NCBI GenBank assembly: GCA_029204225.1
Contig: CM055095.1
Coordinates: 68,841,039 to 68,905,038, forward strand
Direction of reading: 5' to 3'
DNA length: 64,000 nucleotides
From: Diphasiastrum complanatum
Lineage: Eukaryota > Streptophyta > Lycopodiopsida > Lycopodiales > Lycopodiaceae
In this document: piece after piece, positions 34,469-46,000 of the stretch
Numbering within the stretch: the first letter of the stretch is position 1
How the letters are laid out: the number at the start of each line of letters is the position of its first letter
The notes under the pieces: generated by a model
What the model was told of the DNA's origin: nothing
Database searches by the model: none
What the model saw: only the letters and a program-made list of their open reading frames with translations
Position numbers and translations under genes: made by a program

Positions 34469-35080
34469 TACATGCTTTGTTTTGATGGAATGTTTGGAAA
34501 CTTGTTTCTAGAGTCTTTGTCATAGACGCATGATTCACAAAAGATAGATTTCCTATCTAATGAAGAAGGGAAATACAATCCATCAACTAAGTTATTACAA
34601 CACATATAGGAAAGTGATCCTATATTCACGTGTCCAAATTGACTATGCCACAAAATAGCATTATCGTTTACATGAATTAGAGAGTACATAAAGATTTCTG
34701 ACTCTAGTGCATGTAGTTAGATTAGTATCTTCCTCGAATATTGTACATTGCTCAGATGAGAAAGTAAGAGTGTAGCCCTCATCAGTTATCTTAGAAACTA
34801 ACAACACGCTCTTTGAAAACTGAGGTACATGAAGAACATTTGTGACATAAATAGAAAGATCATTGTTGAAAGTGATCTTCACTGTTCCTTTGCCTTCCAT
34901 GCATATGGTGCATGAATCTCCAAGGTAGATGAATTAATCTCTACTATAAGCTGCATACTCGGTAAACCATTCCTTGCGAGAGGTCATGTGTTGGGTAGCA
35001 CCACTGTCCAGGTACCAGCTATCACAGTCTTCGTTGTTGTTGTTATAAGCCATTAACAAATGTGTATCTTGCTCCTTGAA
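34417..35080 (-). pseudogene. Copia I protease and GAG-pre-integrase region
   Basis: Near 35010 the minus strand reads DSWYLDSGATQHMTSRKEWF, an intact-looking Copia protease active site. VLHVPQFSKSVLLVSKITDE follows at 34900-34661, then the pre-integrase ILWHSQFGHVNIGSLSYM with CESC at 34689-34417. Confidence 0.85.
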
Positions 35081-35085
35081 TTTTG

Positions 35086-35920
35086 TCATGTTGGAGGAGT
35101 CTGGCTGCTGCTACTGTTGCTTCTTCGTCTCGTTGTAGATCCAGATACGACACTCGTTGATGTTGTGATTGGCTCTCTTGCAATATCTGCAGAAAAACTT
35201 CTTTCGTGATCCACTATTCTCGCCTTGAGTATGAGGCTTCTGATGTTGCTATTGCAGTTGATTCTTGCCCTTGGAGTAGTCTTTCTTCTTCGTGTATGAA
35301 GCCATAGATTTGTCTTTGATAGACAGGCTGCTAGTCTTTCTGTGCATTTCTTCTTGAAGTAGGTGACCAATCACCTTTTGAACAGTGAGGTTGGGTTGTG
35401 TGGAGATCATCACCACAAAGTGCTCATATGACTTTGGAAGAGAAGAAAGCAAGGTCATAACAACGGCATCATCATCTTGAATAGCACATCCTACAACTGA
35501 TAACTGATCCAATAAAGACTTGAAGCTGTTGATGTGAGAAGTGATGGTAGTAGAATCAGACATGCTAAGAGTACAGAACTTCCTTCTCAGATGTAATCTA
35601 GTGGCTACATCATGAGTCTCATAGAGATTTGATAATAAATCTAATTCATCCTTAGAGGTTTTGCATGTGGTAACATGAATTATTTGAGAGTTAGCCAGAT
35701 TGAGTGTGATACATGCTAAGGCCTTCTGATCTTTGATCTTCCATGCCTTCGCTTGCACCATCTTCTGGTTTCAAGTCAGCACCTTCTACTACATCCAAAG
35801 ATCTCTATCTATCAACATCATCCGGAGTTTTTAACTTCTAGATGTAGAAGTTAGAACCATTGAACTTGTCAATGATTCTAGCTTTGCTGGATGATGAAGA
35901 TGAAGAGCTACCTATATGAG
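35086..35920 (-). pseudogene. Copia I Gag and zinc knuckle
   Basis: Gag starts at about 35920 (MSHIGSSSSSSSKARIIDKF) with the KFNGSNFYI segment, then a stop. It continues in the 170-codon frame 35761-35249: LNLANSQIIHVTTCKTSKDE, LRRKFCTLSMSDSTTITSHI and QLSVVGCAIQDDDAVVMTLL, the UBN2-type core. The knuckle region near 35170-35200 keeps CRYCKRANHNI-like cysteines and histidine. At least two stops are present. Confidence 0.85.
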
Positions 35921-35976
35921 ACATACTAACAGTAATACAAATAGAACATACTTAATCTCTCGATTTATATGAGCTA

Positions 35977-35988
35977 CCTCTGATACCA
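35977..35988 (-). other. Primer binding site of Copia I
   Basis: TGGTATCAGAGG on the minus strand, one base from the initiator tRNA-Met complement, three bases inside the LTR edge at 35992. Confidence 0.85.
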
Positions 35989-35991
35989 ATC

Positions 35992-36552
35992 TGATGGAGC
36001 AAGGGAGATAGAAGAATGTAAACGAAGAAGAGAGCAGGAATTTTGCAGAACAACTCTCCCGTTACAATCAGCTGCTAGATGCAAAAACAGTCTAGCAATT
36101 ACAACCAAAATGGTGGCATAACTGGGAGGCTCAAATAATACATCTCATGGATGGAGCTTCAAGTAATCTGTGCTGGGATGATCTATTTATAGGTTGCATC
36201 CATGTATTAACTATATTAAATGTTTGTCACCTAATTAGGTAAGCCGTTGTACTTGGAAGTATATGGCTTTTGTGACAATTGTACATAGTGTATACTATCA
36301 ACGAATTAGGAATGTTGACGCGGACGAGGACGTCGCAAATTCTCTCACTTCGCATTTTACGTGAAGTGGTTTTCTCTCACTTCGCAAATTTCGGGAAGTG
36401 GCTGGGAACGTCCTTCGTTCAAAATAGACGACCTTCGCTTTTTCTCTCTCTTCGGATTTTTCGGGAAAAAGTCGAAGGTGCCCTAAAGCAGTTCAAGCCT
36501 TGAAGTAGATGACCTTCGAGAATTTTTTCACATTTCGCGAAAAAGCCAAAGG
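35992..36552 (-). repeat. 5' LTR of Copia I, truncated
   Basis: Matches the 3' LTR from TGATGGAGCAAGGG to GCGAAAAAGCCAAAGG and then stops abruptly. The outer 440 bp (U3, where the promoter would lie) are lost. The sequence after 36552 is unrelated to the LTR. Confidence 0.85.
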
Positions 36553-36575
36553 AAATGCTATGCTCAACATAAAAG

Positions 36576-37746
36576 TTGGGAGATAGGATGATAATTTCTT
36601 ATGCTGAAACTGACAATATGTTGTTATGGGGCAAACAGTTTTCAAGTTCAAAATCCAATGCAATGAAACTGCCATTACGTTGTTATGGGGCAAACATCAG
36701 TTCAAAATCCAATGCAATGACACTGGCATTACGTTGTTATGGGGCAAACAATTTTCAAGTTCAGTTTCATGGTTACCTGTTGAAGGAATACGGTTTCTGC
36801 TCAATATGCCTTCTGGTTGAATCAAGCTTGTTGTGTTGTCTCCCTTGAAGTCCATGCTAGAAGAACAAAAAGCACAAAGGGAGCATCGTGAGGTTGACCC
36901 ATTTGCCTCGTTAAATTTTTTGGAATCAAGTATTCAAGCAGCTTTTCAATTTTTTGATGAGTTTGATCAGCATTGGTGGTTGGACTTTTTTGAGGAACAA
37001 AAAATCAGTTTGCTCAATCTTGAACACGCATCAACAACTGAAGAATTTCACTGGCCTCATAAATTGGGAACTTCAACTACAGTTGTTGAATCTTCAAATC
37101 TCTCTCAACATAATGATTTCTTGGAGCTTGTGCAAGGTCAAGAAAAAAAAAATTATGTGGGCTCAAGAAAAAGTAGGCAAAGTGTAAAAGTTGCAAAAAT
37201 GAAGTGGCGCGGTGATCTCAATGAAATTCAAATTGGAAGTCTTGTTGCACTTCTAGGTTCAAAAAACAATGAAGGACATCCATTTTGGATTGCGAAAGTA
37301 CTTGGTTTCATTCAAAATAGCAATCAGACAAAAGTACTAGGTGTCCATTGGTTGCGCACCACTTCAACAAATGCTTTTTTGGGAAGGTACGAACTTGAAA
37401 TGTCGCAAGTAGATCCAAAGGGCAAGAGAAAACGATTGCCAAAGAACCAACCGAGGGTTGATGATTTGGAGATGTTTTGGCTTTTAATTTTGAGCTAACA
37501 ATGTCCAATCATCTACGAAAATAAAATATAGCCTTACTGAATGAACGACTTGGATTAATGAGACAACCATCGTCGTCAACTCGTCAACAACAAAAGAAAA
37601 TTGACTTACAAAGTTTTTTATCAACATTGGATGCGGATTCTAAGGACGATATGCCAGTGGACTCTAATGAAGAAGACGGGTCTTCCACCTCATCGGCTGA
37701 AAACGAGTGTTCAAAATATGTCAAGTTCTGCATTGAGAGGCATTAG
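36576..37746 (+). pseudogene. Unknown gene with a reader-like (BAH/Tudor/chromo-type) domain, broken
   Basis: The longest frame, 36833-37498 (221 codons), reads HREVDPFASLNFLESSIQAA, then FDEFDQHWWLDFFEEQ, a basic linker, and a compact domain: IQIGSLVALLGSKNNEGHPF, WIAKVLGF, KVLGVHWLRTTSTNAFLGRY. The pattern of aromatic residues (PFWIAKV..VHWL..GRY) resembles small beta-barrel or BAH readers in which an enzyme-sized protein contacts chromatin. After a frameshift near 37460 an FNFELTMSNHLRK segment and the frame 37558-37746 (a Ser/Asp-rich tail) follow. A tandem repeat is translated into the N-terminal part (LLWGK repeated). Family not recognised. Confidence 0.45.
36613..36765 (+). repeat. 54-59 bp tandem repeat in the N-terminal part of the reader-like gene
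   Basis: GTTGTTATGGGGCAAACA occurs at 36620, 36679 and 36733, followed each time by a variant of TTCAAAATCCAATGCAATGA or its first half. Confidence 0.9.
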
Positions 37747-38450
37747 TGAAAATTCCTTAGAAAATGTACTTTGAAAAAAATATATACATAATATAATTTA
37801 AGCCCTTTTGTATTTGAATGGCGTTTGGACTTTCAAAAATCATGTGTTGTCTTGAAATGTTATGCAGCATGTAATTATGATGGCTTTATGAAATTTGTAA
37901 AAAAAAAACCTGCAGTGCTTCATTAAAAATAGATACTTTCGACCATTTTTTTTTATTGCAAGTTAGAGAATCCTTAAAAAAAACCATGATTTTGGTCTAA
38001 AACTAGGACCATTAAAAAATATCAAAAAATGTTACTCTTTTTTGGGTCAAAGTCCCAAAATAAATGTCATCATGTTCTATGCATAGATGGCGGCATCCTT
38101 CCTCATTCCAGCAGCGACTTCCTTTTCAAAACTACATGAAAATTTTTAGAGGACTTGAGCGATTGAATGACATGATAGTTGTGGCAAGGGAGAAAGTTTT
38201 CAATTTACAACACTGGAACAACCATCATCTCCCATCTCGATAGCAACAACAATCAGAATTCTCTACATCTCTCTTGTGAATCCCATCAAACGTTCTAAAT
38301 AGCAACATCACGACCTAATGGAATAAGGGATCCCTTTAGCAACAAAGCAAGGCAATAAGACCGCTCTTTCTCTCTCTCTCAAAATATTTTTCTCATAGTT
38401 TTTGCAATAATATGGTAGTGTGAGCAAATTGATCAGCATATATAATAGAA
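37747..38450. other. AT-rich spacer
   Basis: No gene is seen. A (CT)n run lies near 38368-38382. Confidence 0.5.
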
Positions 38451-38454
38451 CCCC

Positions 38455-38605
38455 GTATCCGCTCCCTACCCCTTTGTAGCTCGCTCTCCCACCTCCCGGG
38501 TCGCGAGCCCGATTGGGGGTGCAGCGGCCCGGGGGCCCCATGGCACACACACGCCCTTCCAAGAAAGTGCGAGGGGGTGGGGGGTCCGGGGCAGCTCACG
38601 TTGTC
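38455..38605. other. GC-rich island
   Basis: A 150 bp block far more GC-rich than its surroundings (CGGCCCGGGGGCCCC near 38525, GGGGGTGGGGGGTCCGGGG near 38572). It looks like part of a small structured repeat or SINE, but no A/B boxes or coding were found. Short overlapping frames here are composition artefacts. Confidence 0.45.
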
Positions 38606-38639
38606 CATGAAACACTAAAATTTTAATTAATATAGATAA

Positions 38640-38995
38640 AGATTGGCATAGCAATATGATCTTAGTTCACATATGAAAAGGGAATAAAGACTCTCAATGC
38701 TACCACTATCTTGTTCTCATATCATATATATGGAAATTAGAAAAAAGATTACCATAACAAAATCTTGTTTGCAAATGTAAAATAGAATAAAGATTCTCAA
38801 TGGTGAAATATAAAATAAAAGTTTGTAGTACTGAGATTTTGTTTGCATATACAACATAGAATAAAGGTTCTCAATACAAAAATCTTGTTTGTAAATGCAG
38901 AATAGATCAGAGATACCCATACCAAAGTCATGTTCTCAAATGCAAAACAGAATACAAATTTGTAGCACTGAATTCTTATTCACAAATGCAAAACA
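38640..38995. repeat. Degenerate minisatellite, unit about 60-65 bp
   Basis: Five or six worn copies of a unit containing CTTGTTTGCAAATGCAAAA, then AGAATAAAGATTCTCAATG. Confidence 0.7.
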
Positions 38996-38999
38996 GAAG

Positions 39000-40855
39000 A
39001 AAGCGCGGACGCGAGGCTCCTCGCGAACACCCGTAATGCGCTAAGGCTCGAACGCCATCCCGATGCCTCAGCTTGTACGGCGAAACATAAAAATCAACCT
39101 GCCAATCGTCCACACAATCATCGTCTATCAATTTCCGGATCCTTCGTCCACAATGAATAGTCTACCTCCACCTCATTTCTATCAGAGCAATCTTGGAGTC
39201 CGGAATCCTTGTGTAGGCACTCTCATCGACGTTCCCTTCACTATGGCCATGCCGAATGAGGATGATTTTTCTGCGACGAGGCGGGAGGTCACTGCCATGC
39301 CTGTGTTTGCCTTAAGCATTCAAACTGGCAATGAAGGGATTGGCATTTAGCCTTCCCAGAGCCATTCTGATACGAGGTTTTGTGAGAGTGGGGGATGATG
39401 ATACTGCGCTGCTGCGGTCAGTGGATGATGATGATGCTGCTGGCAGGAATTCTCTTTGACAATGCAAATGCAATATATTGCTCATACTGGATTGAATGCT
39501 TTCCCTCTGAAAATGCTTCAGTTTCTACGAGGAAGCCAAGGAGTACATTTGCCCGCCCAAGTGGGCGGGTAGCCAAAAATCGACCACCTTAAACACATTC
39601 CATAAAAATTTCTGCACCTGAAAGGATATTTATGTTATCCTAGAAGTATTGAGCTAAAAACCACCACAACTATGGGTTCAGTGTTGCTGTTGTAGCACAC
39701 AGCGAGTGTGAAAACTAATCAGAAAACCATAAGAAAAATATCTGAGCTGATATTTGCCGCATTAGGAACAGTATAATAAGTACCTCAAGAAGCTTTATAA
39801 GAATGTAAACTTCAGGAAGATCCCTCACCTCAACAATATGTGGTGCTTCCTCGTTGGAAGGTACGGTGCCTAAAGGTTGTCCCAACCACAAGGAAACCTT
39901 TCTATCCTCTCCTACACTCACCACCACCAAATCTACACCAACAGCTCTTAGAAAACACAAAGTATGTAAAACTCTTTTCAAAAAAATCATATATAAAAGA
40001 AATCACACAAGTGGAAGGAGATGAGAAGAGTGACAACAGAAAACCTAAAGCAGAAGAAATGCACAACAAGAATCATGTAGAGGATGCCAACAGACGTACT
40101 AGTGTGATTCTAGCGAGCATAATTGATGTGCAGGCCAGGGGAGGGCATGTATTGCAATGTGCCCCCCCCCCCCCCCTCTCGCACATCGAACAACTTGATC
40201 ATGTTGCCACCGCAGACTGCAAGCAACGCCCTCGCGTACCTCTCTCTCTCTCTGATGATTAAATTTTCAAAAAAAGAGGGTTCACGGGCAGTGCTCACTT
40301 TGCCCGTCACGTGTGAGCGGGCAGCGTGAGCGCTCACGCTCAAGCACTAATCTTTTAATATATTTAGATGATATGCAAAAGAAGAGGTGTTATTTAGAAA
40401 ACAATAAATATGTTCATCTCATTTGTGTTTACATAACAAATCATTAATCCTTTAAATAAGTGAGCAATTGAGCTAGTGACGTAAATTCTCCCTAGAATAC
40501 AGGTGTACTACATTTCCTTCCTCTCACAAAAACTACCAAGTTTAATAAAAAGGCAGGTACTAGGTACTAGTCTGGCTTGGATACTCAACAAACAGCCGTG
40601 ACCCGTCTTCAGGGTAAACTTGCAGCACAAGCATCCTCAAGATTTGATCATCTCCACTCTCTACGGCCTGAGGCACTCACTCATACGGTATCAGCACTAC
40701 AACCTAAGGCACCCATCCCATTTTTCTAGTTCCTACCCTCGGTGAAAAAATGAAAAGTTGTTACACTTTTGAAAGACATAAAATTAGCACGTTTTCTTCT
40801 GTTTTTACGGCACAAGGCTTTCTCGTATGTATCTTTCCATGATAATGGGATTCCA
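39000..40855. other. Spacer with short unidentified frames and a C tract
   Basis: The plus-strand frame 39063-39350 (95 codons) is Pro-rich and unrecognised. A CCGCCCAAGTGGGCGG palindrome lies near 39554. A run of about 16 C at 40161 onward and a GTGAGCGCTCAC palindrome near 40326 precede an AT-rich stretch. No supported gene is seen. Confidence 0.4.
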
Positions 40856-40861
40856 ACCCAA

Positions 40862-41100
40862 CGGGGTTGGTTCAGCTGGTTAGCTTGGCATCCGGAGTTT
40901 CTTTGGTCCTAGGTTTGAGCCTCCCCTTGGAATTGGCATCTGAATTTTCTTTGGTCCCAAGTTCGAGCCTCCCCTTCGAAACCAAGAAGCATCGGGTACT
41001 TGACTTTACGTGCAGGAAAGGAGCAATCAGTAGAGGGGTGGAGCAACTGGAGGGTGATCCCCAACTATACTCTACTTTGAGGTTAAGAAGTTAAGAAGAA
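40862..41100 (+). repeat. tRNA-derived SINE-like unit
   Basis: GGGGTTGGTTCAGCTGGTTAG (from about 40862) has the tRNA A-box pattern TGG..CAG.TGG, and GGTTTGAGCCT at about 40912 is a B-box like GGTTCGANNCC. The B-box segment is repeated at about 40960 (AAGTTCGAGCCTCCCCTTC). The 5' part would be the pol III promoter. It cannot fold as a whole tRNA because the 3' acceptor half is missing, hence SINE rather than tRNA. The right edge, near a TTAAGAAGTTAAGAAG tail, is a guess. Confidence 0.6.
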
Positions 41101-41299
41101 AGCTTAGATTATTATCATTTATGTTGATGAGCAATTCAGTGAAAGAATCATGAATGCGAAGCAAGCGATGCAATGCAATTCGGATGGAGTTCGGATCTGA
41201 TCGCTGGTCACTGCTAGCTGAATCGTTCCTACAGTCCTCCAGAATGTAGTCAAACACTGTTGATCTACGTTTAGAAATTAATGTAGCATTCAACAAGAT

Positions 41300-41837
41300 T
41301 ATACCAGGGTGCGGAATTTAGTAGACACTTATGGAAGACCCTCCTTGCCATAAAAGGAGAGGTATTTGCATTGTAACCAACACTTTTGAGATTAAGCTAT
41401 CTTGCTCTCTATTTTGGAGAATTATCATTCTATGTCATTTGTGTTCCCTTTGGAAAGGTGCATAGCTTGAGGGAAGGTGCTCGGGCCTCCTCTTGCCTCC
41501 TTTTCATTGGTTTATTGTGGCATGTTCTTTATTGCTTATTTATTTAATATTAGCCGCAATACAATTTTATTACCCTTTGAGTGTTAAGTAGAATTTACAT
41601 TAATCACCTTGCTAGTTGGATAAGCCTTAGCAAGGGTTTGTATATTGTCACCTTAGATAGTTTCATTTTCGTTTTGAGCACTAGTTGGGTAAGCCTTAGT
41701 GCTTCCGTCATTACTTCTTATTTTCTCAATTCTGTTTGAAACTTGGTAGAAACTTAAAAAGTGGACAAACCTCTACATCCCTATACTACACCCGTAAGTA
41801 GATCTAGCCACCGCACACACTAGAAATACTTTCAACA
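41300..41837 (+). repeat. 5' LTR of a Gypsy (Athila/Tat-like) element
   Basis: The right edge is firm: the LTR ends CTTTCAACA at 41837 next to the primer site. It contains CCATAAAAGGAGAGG (TATA-like, about 41348) and then TTGTAACCAACACTTTTGAG, usual for the U3-R boundary of large plant Gypsy LTRs. AGCCTTAGCAAGG and GTAAGCCTTAGTGC repeats follow. The left edge is approximate because the 3' LTR was not found. Confidence 0.5.
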
Positions 41838-41838
41838 T

Positions 41839-41851
41839 TGGCGTCGTTGCC
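41839..41851 (+). other. Primer binding site of the Gypsy element
   Basis: TGGCGTCGTTGCC, one base from TGGCGCCGTTGCC, the site used by Athila/Tat Gypsy elements and matched to tRNA-Asp. Confidence 0.7.
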
Positions 41852-43282
41852 ACTTTTTAAGTATTTTTTACCTAGCTTCTTCTCCTTTTTCTTTTGTTTT
41901 TGCTTCCGTGTTGTATGTTTGCTTGTGTGCTTGTCTCTATCTACCAACAAACAGCACGCGTTGTCTCTCCAGGTCTTACACGAGCTACGGAGCAACTTCT
42001 CAAACCGGAGGGAAGCAACAAAAGAGTCAACTTGGGCATTTTCTTCGAAAGAAGTGACCCAAGTGACCTTTTTCACAACCAAAAAGGTATATCAGAATTT
42101 GCCAACCTGTCTGCAGCCCTAACAGACCCTGATCTTTCATTTTATCATATCCGCAAATTTTGACCACAGTCAAGTTTTGACAAAACAGCCTGATATATTG
42201 TCAAAATCTCTTATTTCTCACCCAAATCCTTGTCCTAGAATTCTTCGGCTTCACTGAGGCTAGATCTCATCAAGATCAGTCCTCCAGTAGCTCCGCGAAT
42301 TCTATCTCACAGATTTTGCCCGTTTACTATTAGAAAATCACATTTTTTTCCATATTTCCTATCTGCCAGTCAAAATTCTCTATTAGAATTTGCCATCCAG
42401 CCTAAGAATTTGTTCTCAAAAAGCACAATTTTGTTGTCCTACCCTCGAATTTTGAAACTGCAATTTTTTCTCATAAAATCTAAAAAAATCACTATTCTGA
42501 CATTCAAAAATCTTTTCAGAATTCGTGAGTCTTACAATTAGCTTTATCTGTCTCTCCACAATTTGTCAGCCTGTCTGCGAATTCTATCACCACCAGAAAG
42601 ACCAGGTTTTGTCCTACACTATCCATTCTGCAAGCAAACTGCCCTTTTTGCCAAGTACAGTCCTACCCTGCTCATCTATATTCTACATCATGTCTCGTGA
42701 CTATGCTAAATCTTCTAATCCGACTCCTCCATTAATGGTGCTAGTTGTGTTGTCATTCATAAACAAAGATCAAGAGATGATTTTGGATCTTAGTGATTAA
42801 CAAAATCTTCACATGGTATCAAAGCTTGTGTTGCAGATTATTGAAGGATCAGCCATATTTAGCAAGCATTTGGAGGAGTTACCAATTCTAGAGTGTGCTA
42901 GATTGATTTCTACTCAAAAATCAAGCATTTTCCATGTGTAGAACTAATTTTTGTAGGTCAAAACTCAATATAGGATTAGGATCTTGAAGTAGGCCATTTT
43001 TCACTCTTCACTTATTGGATTTGGCCGATTTTATTGTATTAGGAAAGCTTCATTAGAGGCTACAAGATTCTAAATCAAGTTTTTGGCAATTGCATGTAGA
43101 ATTTGGAAGATTCAATTTTTTTGTGATTTTTTTAAAACCCTAATTTTTATTGGATCTCTATTTTTTGAGGTTTCTAGACTTCAAAATAGTTTGTTCCAAT
43201 CTTTAAAAGTGGAAAGATTCATTAGATTGTGGGTGGATCAAAGGTTGATCAAGATTTCTTTATTCTATGTGTTGATTTGCTA

Positions 43283-46000
43283 GTTATAGTGCTAGAAGAG
43301 AATTGAGAGGATTTCCTCAAGGACTGAATATAGTCAGTCGAACTCTCCACAAGATTGAACAAATGACATACTTCAAGTTCATTGATCTCTCGGTAGACAA
43401 ATGGAAGAATAAAGACAACTATCTTATCAACACCGTAAACGATAATGAGTTGGCTGCTACTTGCGCATATATTACCCGATATACACAATGTCATAGCTCC
43501 TTGATCAGACGTATTCCCATGACACTATTCCACATGATAGCTGATTCCAGATGACACAACCTATGATTGAGCACAATTCGTTTCAAATTGTCTGCATGAT
43601 TGTATCTGAAGCAAGCAGCCCATTACCTACCTAGGATACCTTTGACAAATATCACTTTACAGCAGCTCAGTCACCATTCACATGTTCGAGATAACTTGCT
43701 GCTCGCTGACAAAGTCTGGGAGATACTTGCTGATCAGACACCCCAATCTACTACAAAGCTTGCATCACACGACACCATGGCAACATCGTCTCAAAAAAGG
43801 AAAGGTGCAGCCTCTCCTAAAGGACCAGTCTCAAAACATGTCAAGACAGGGCCAGCAAAGCTTCAACTACGCAAGGCAACCACCTCCTCTACGTCTCAGA
43901 CAAAGGATCCATCTGCAGCCAAGTCCTCGACTCAACCGCAATCCACCATAACACAAGTCCAACCACCACCACAATCCAGGTCAAAGATGCTTATGTCGCA
44001 CCATGCCTCACCTGACAAAATAGAATCGGACGGTACGGAGTCAGACAACGACTCCCAATACACAAGCTCGTCCACTCATACGGCATCACACCAATAGTCA
44101 TCACCACCTCACGACACAGATGCTGCAGGCACATCCTTAGCAACAGACACAACTGTAGTGGACTCCCAAGAAATTGCACCAAATTCAGTGGTGACTCCCC
44201 CACTACTCGTCAATACGTAGACACCACCACATGCAACACAAGAACTGTTAACTCTAGCAGCTCAAATGACAACAACCACTGACACACCACTTGAGCTACC
44301 CAAGGCCATCGACGCTGACACGCAACCCTACCACAAACCACCATTTGGGGTGGGGGGGGGGGGGGGGGGGGAGATGGGAAGGACATTCCCAAAGACACAG
44401 CAATGGAAGCAACTACAAGTCAATAGAAATTACTTCCATTCCATATCATCTTGGATGATTCAGCTTACTTCGATGCTGAAGACTTGATCTAGATAACAAA
44501 TGACACCAACGAGACGAATGCAAAACAGCCTGGGGGAAGCTAGTACTCACCAGTTATTTGTTGCCACTTCCACTCAACTTCCCAATCCATCGATCACTCA
44601 TGTTCCCACCACCACCATCTCTAGTCTTTCATCATTGCCTCTACCACATCCACCCACTCAAACCCCCTTCTTTGGACTATCGCCACTTGGCCACACCATC
44701 GATCATTACCCCATCATTCCTAACCCTGAAGAACTTCCAAATGCGACTAAGAAATCCATAATAAGCATATCTGAGACCATATACCAACTACACTGGTTGG
44801 TGAGCCAACACAAAGAATTGGAAAACCAAGTCAACCAGCAGGAAAAGTTTATATCAAAGCAGCAGCAGCAGATAAAAAAAAAATACGAGGTTGAGGAGAA
44901 AAAGATATCACTCATGGAGCTCTCATGGAGCTGCAAGCCACCATGGGCAAGCAAGCCGACGAACTCAATGCAATTCAAAATCAACTTAAGCAACAAATGA
45001 GCCAGATCGATCGTTTGATGCAATGATAGTTGACACGCCTCCTGTGAAGCCGAAAGACATCAAAGGTGCAGCTCCCTCAGGCCCTCGCAATACGAATGGA
45101 GAAATACATTAGGCTTATTCAAGAGAGAGAGACTGACAAGTTAAATTTTGAACGAGTTGCGGCGAAACAAGAGAAGGTCATTCTAGAGTCCCAGAAATAG
45201 TTGGTAGAAGTGACGAAGGCCCAGCAATAGGTTTTGGACAAAGTGAACCAGCTTTGGAACACTGCATGTAAAGCCCAACCAAGAATCTATGATCAAAAAC
45301 CAAGGGACAACGACAGAGATAACGATGATGCGGAGATACGATGGGCTTGCTCACTAGTTGGATGGTAGCTCGGGATCAGGTGAAAAGGATTCCAAAGATG
45401 CTTCTGGGAGTTTTTCAACCCCCCCACCTACCCACAAAACCGTCCAATTCTCCATATTTGATTTCTCCCAAACCTACGTACCCGCACATGATGTCCCACA
45501 ACCATCATTTTTCCATCTGAGCTGGCTTTTGAGACCACACCAAGGACCTCAGGCGACGTATAAAGCTCAATTAGATGAGTTCTTAAAGCAACTTAGCTCT
45601 CCCGACGTCGCATACAACTTTGTAGAGAGTCCAATTCCTGGTCAACCTCCTAAGCTCACGCCACTCTCACTAGCCACCTGATTCACTTGAATTTAACATT
45701 GATACTGGTGAGTTCAGTGACCCCCAGGATGTTCTACCATCCACGAGAAGTTTCTCACCGCCATCCGTGGGTTTTAATCCCGAAGAGGCAGGTCCCTCAA
45801 TGAGTGAAAGGGCTACGAAAGATGACAAAGACACAAAGGCATTGGATGAATATCTGGCCGAACCTCCGCAAATGTCAAGGGTGACACAACCAATCGAGCC
45901 TCAACCCAGGATGGCCGATACTAGAGAATCCGAGAGATTCCAAAGAAAATACCCTCGAAGCATGAGGGGTAGACGAGAGGACCTGGACTAGACTTTATAA
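43283..46000 (+). pseudogene. Gypsy ORF1/Gag-like region, degenerate
   Basis: Frames downstream of the tRNA-Asp-type primer site share an ORF1-like character. 43303-43554 has KFIDLSVDKWKNKDNYLINT and RRIPMTLFHMIADSR. 43600-44097 has RIPLTNITLQQLSHHSHVRD, then a Lys/Ser/Pro-rich linker. 44500-45000 has a Gln-rich coiled coil. 45358-45681 has FHLSWLLRPHQGPQATYKAQ, and 45767-45991 is acidic. The Ile-Pro, Leu-rich start resembles the plant-transposon Gag of Athila elements. A G run at 44350-44371 and many stops break the frame. No pol follows before the LINE at 46.5 kb. Confidence 0.45.

Larger units (their letters stand above)
31523..36552 (-). mobile_element. Copia element I, both LTRs, lacking reverse transcriptase
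   Basis: A minus-strand element with LTR remnants at 31523-32907 (3') and 35992-36552 (5', outer part lost). Between them are Gag, zinc knuckle, protease, pre-integrase, integrase, the reverse transcriptase C-terminal tail and RNase H. The polymerase core is absent: integrase C-terminal sequence (SSTEPVATATY) near 33680 is followed within about 30 bp by the tail of reverse transcriptase. The element sits between the methyltransferase gene and the reader-like gene. Confidence 0.85.

Noticed and set aside
38308-38654. Overlapping minus-strand frames in the GC-rich island
   Set aside because: They result from unusual base composition with few stops; no domain and no consistent frame.
40110-40343. 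Frames across the C tract
   Set aside because: They depend on a homopolymer of uncertain length and overlap each other on both strands.
40862-40935. tRNA gene
   Set aside because: A and B boxes are present, but there is no 3' acceptor half and no cloverleaf, so it was called SINE-like.
44341-44375. G run as a G-quadruplex regulatory site
   Set aside because: A homopolymer inside a degenerate Gag-like region; slippage or assembly error is a simpler explanation.
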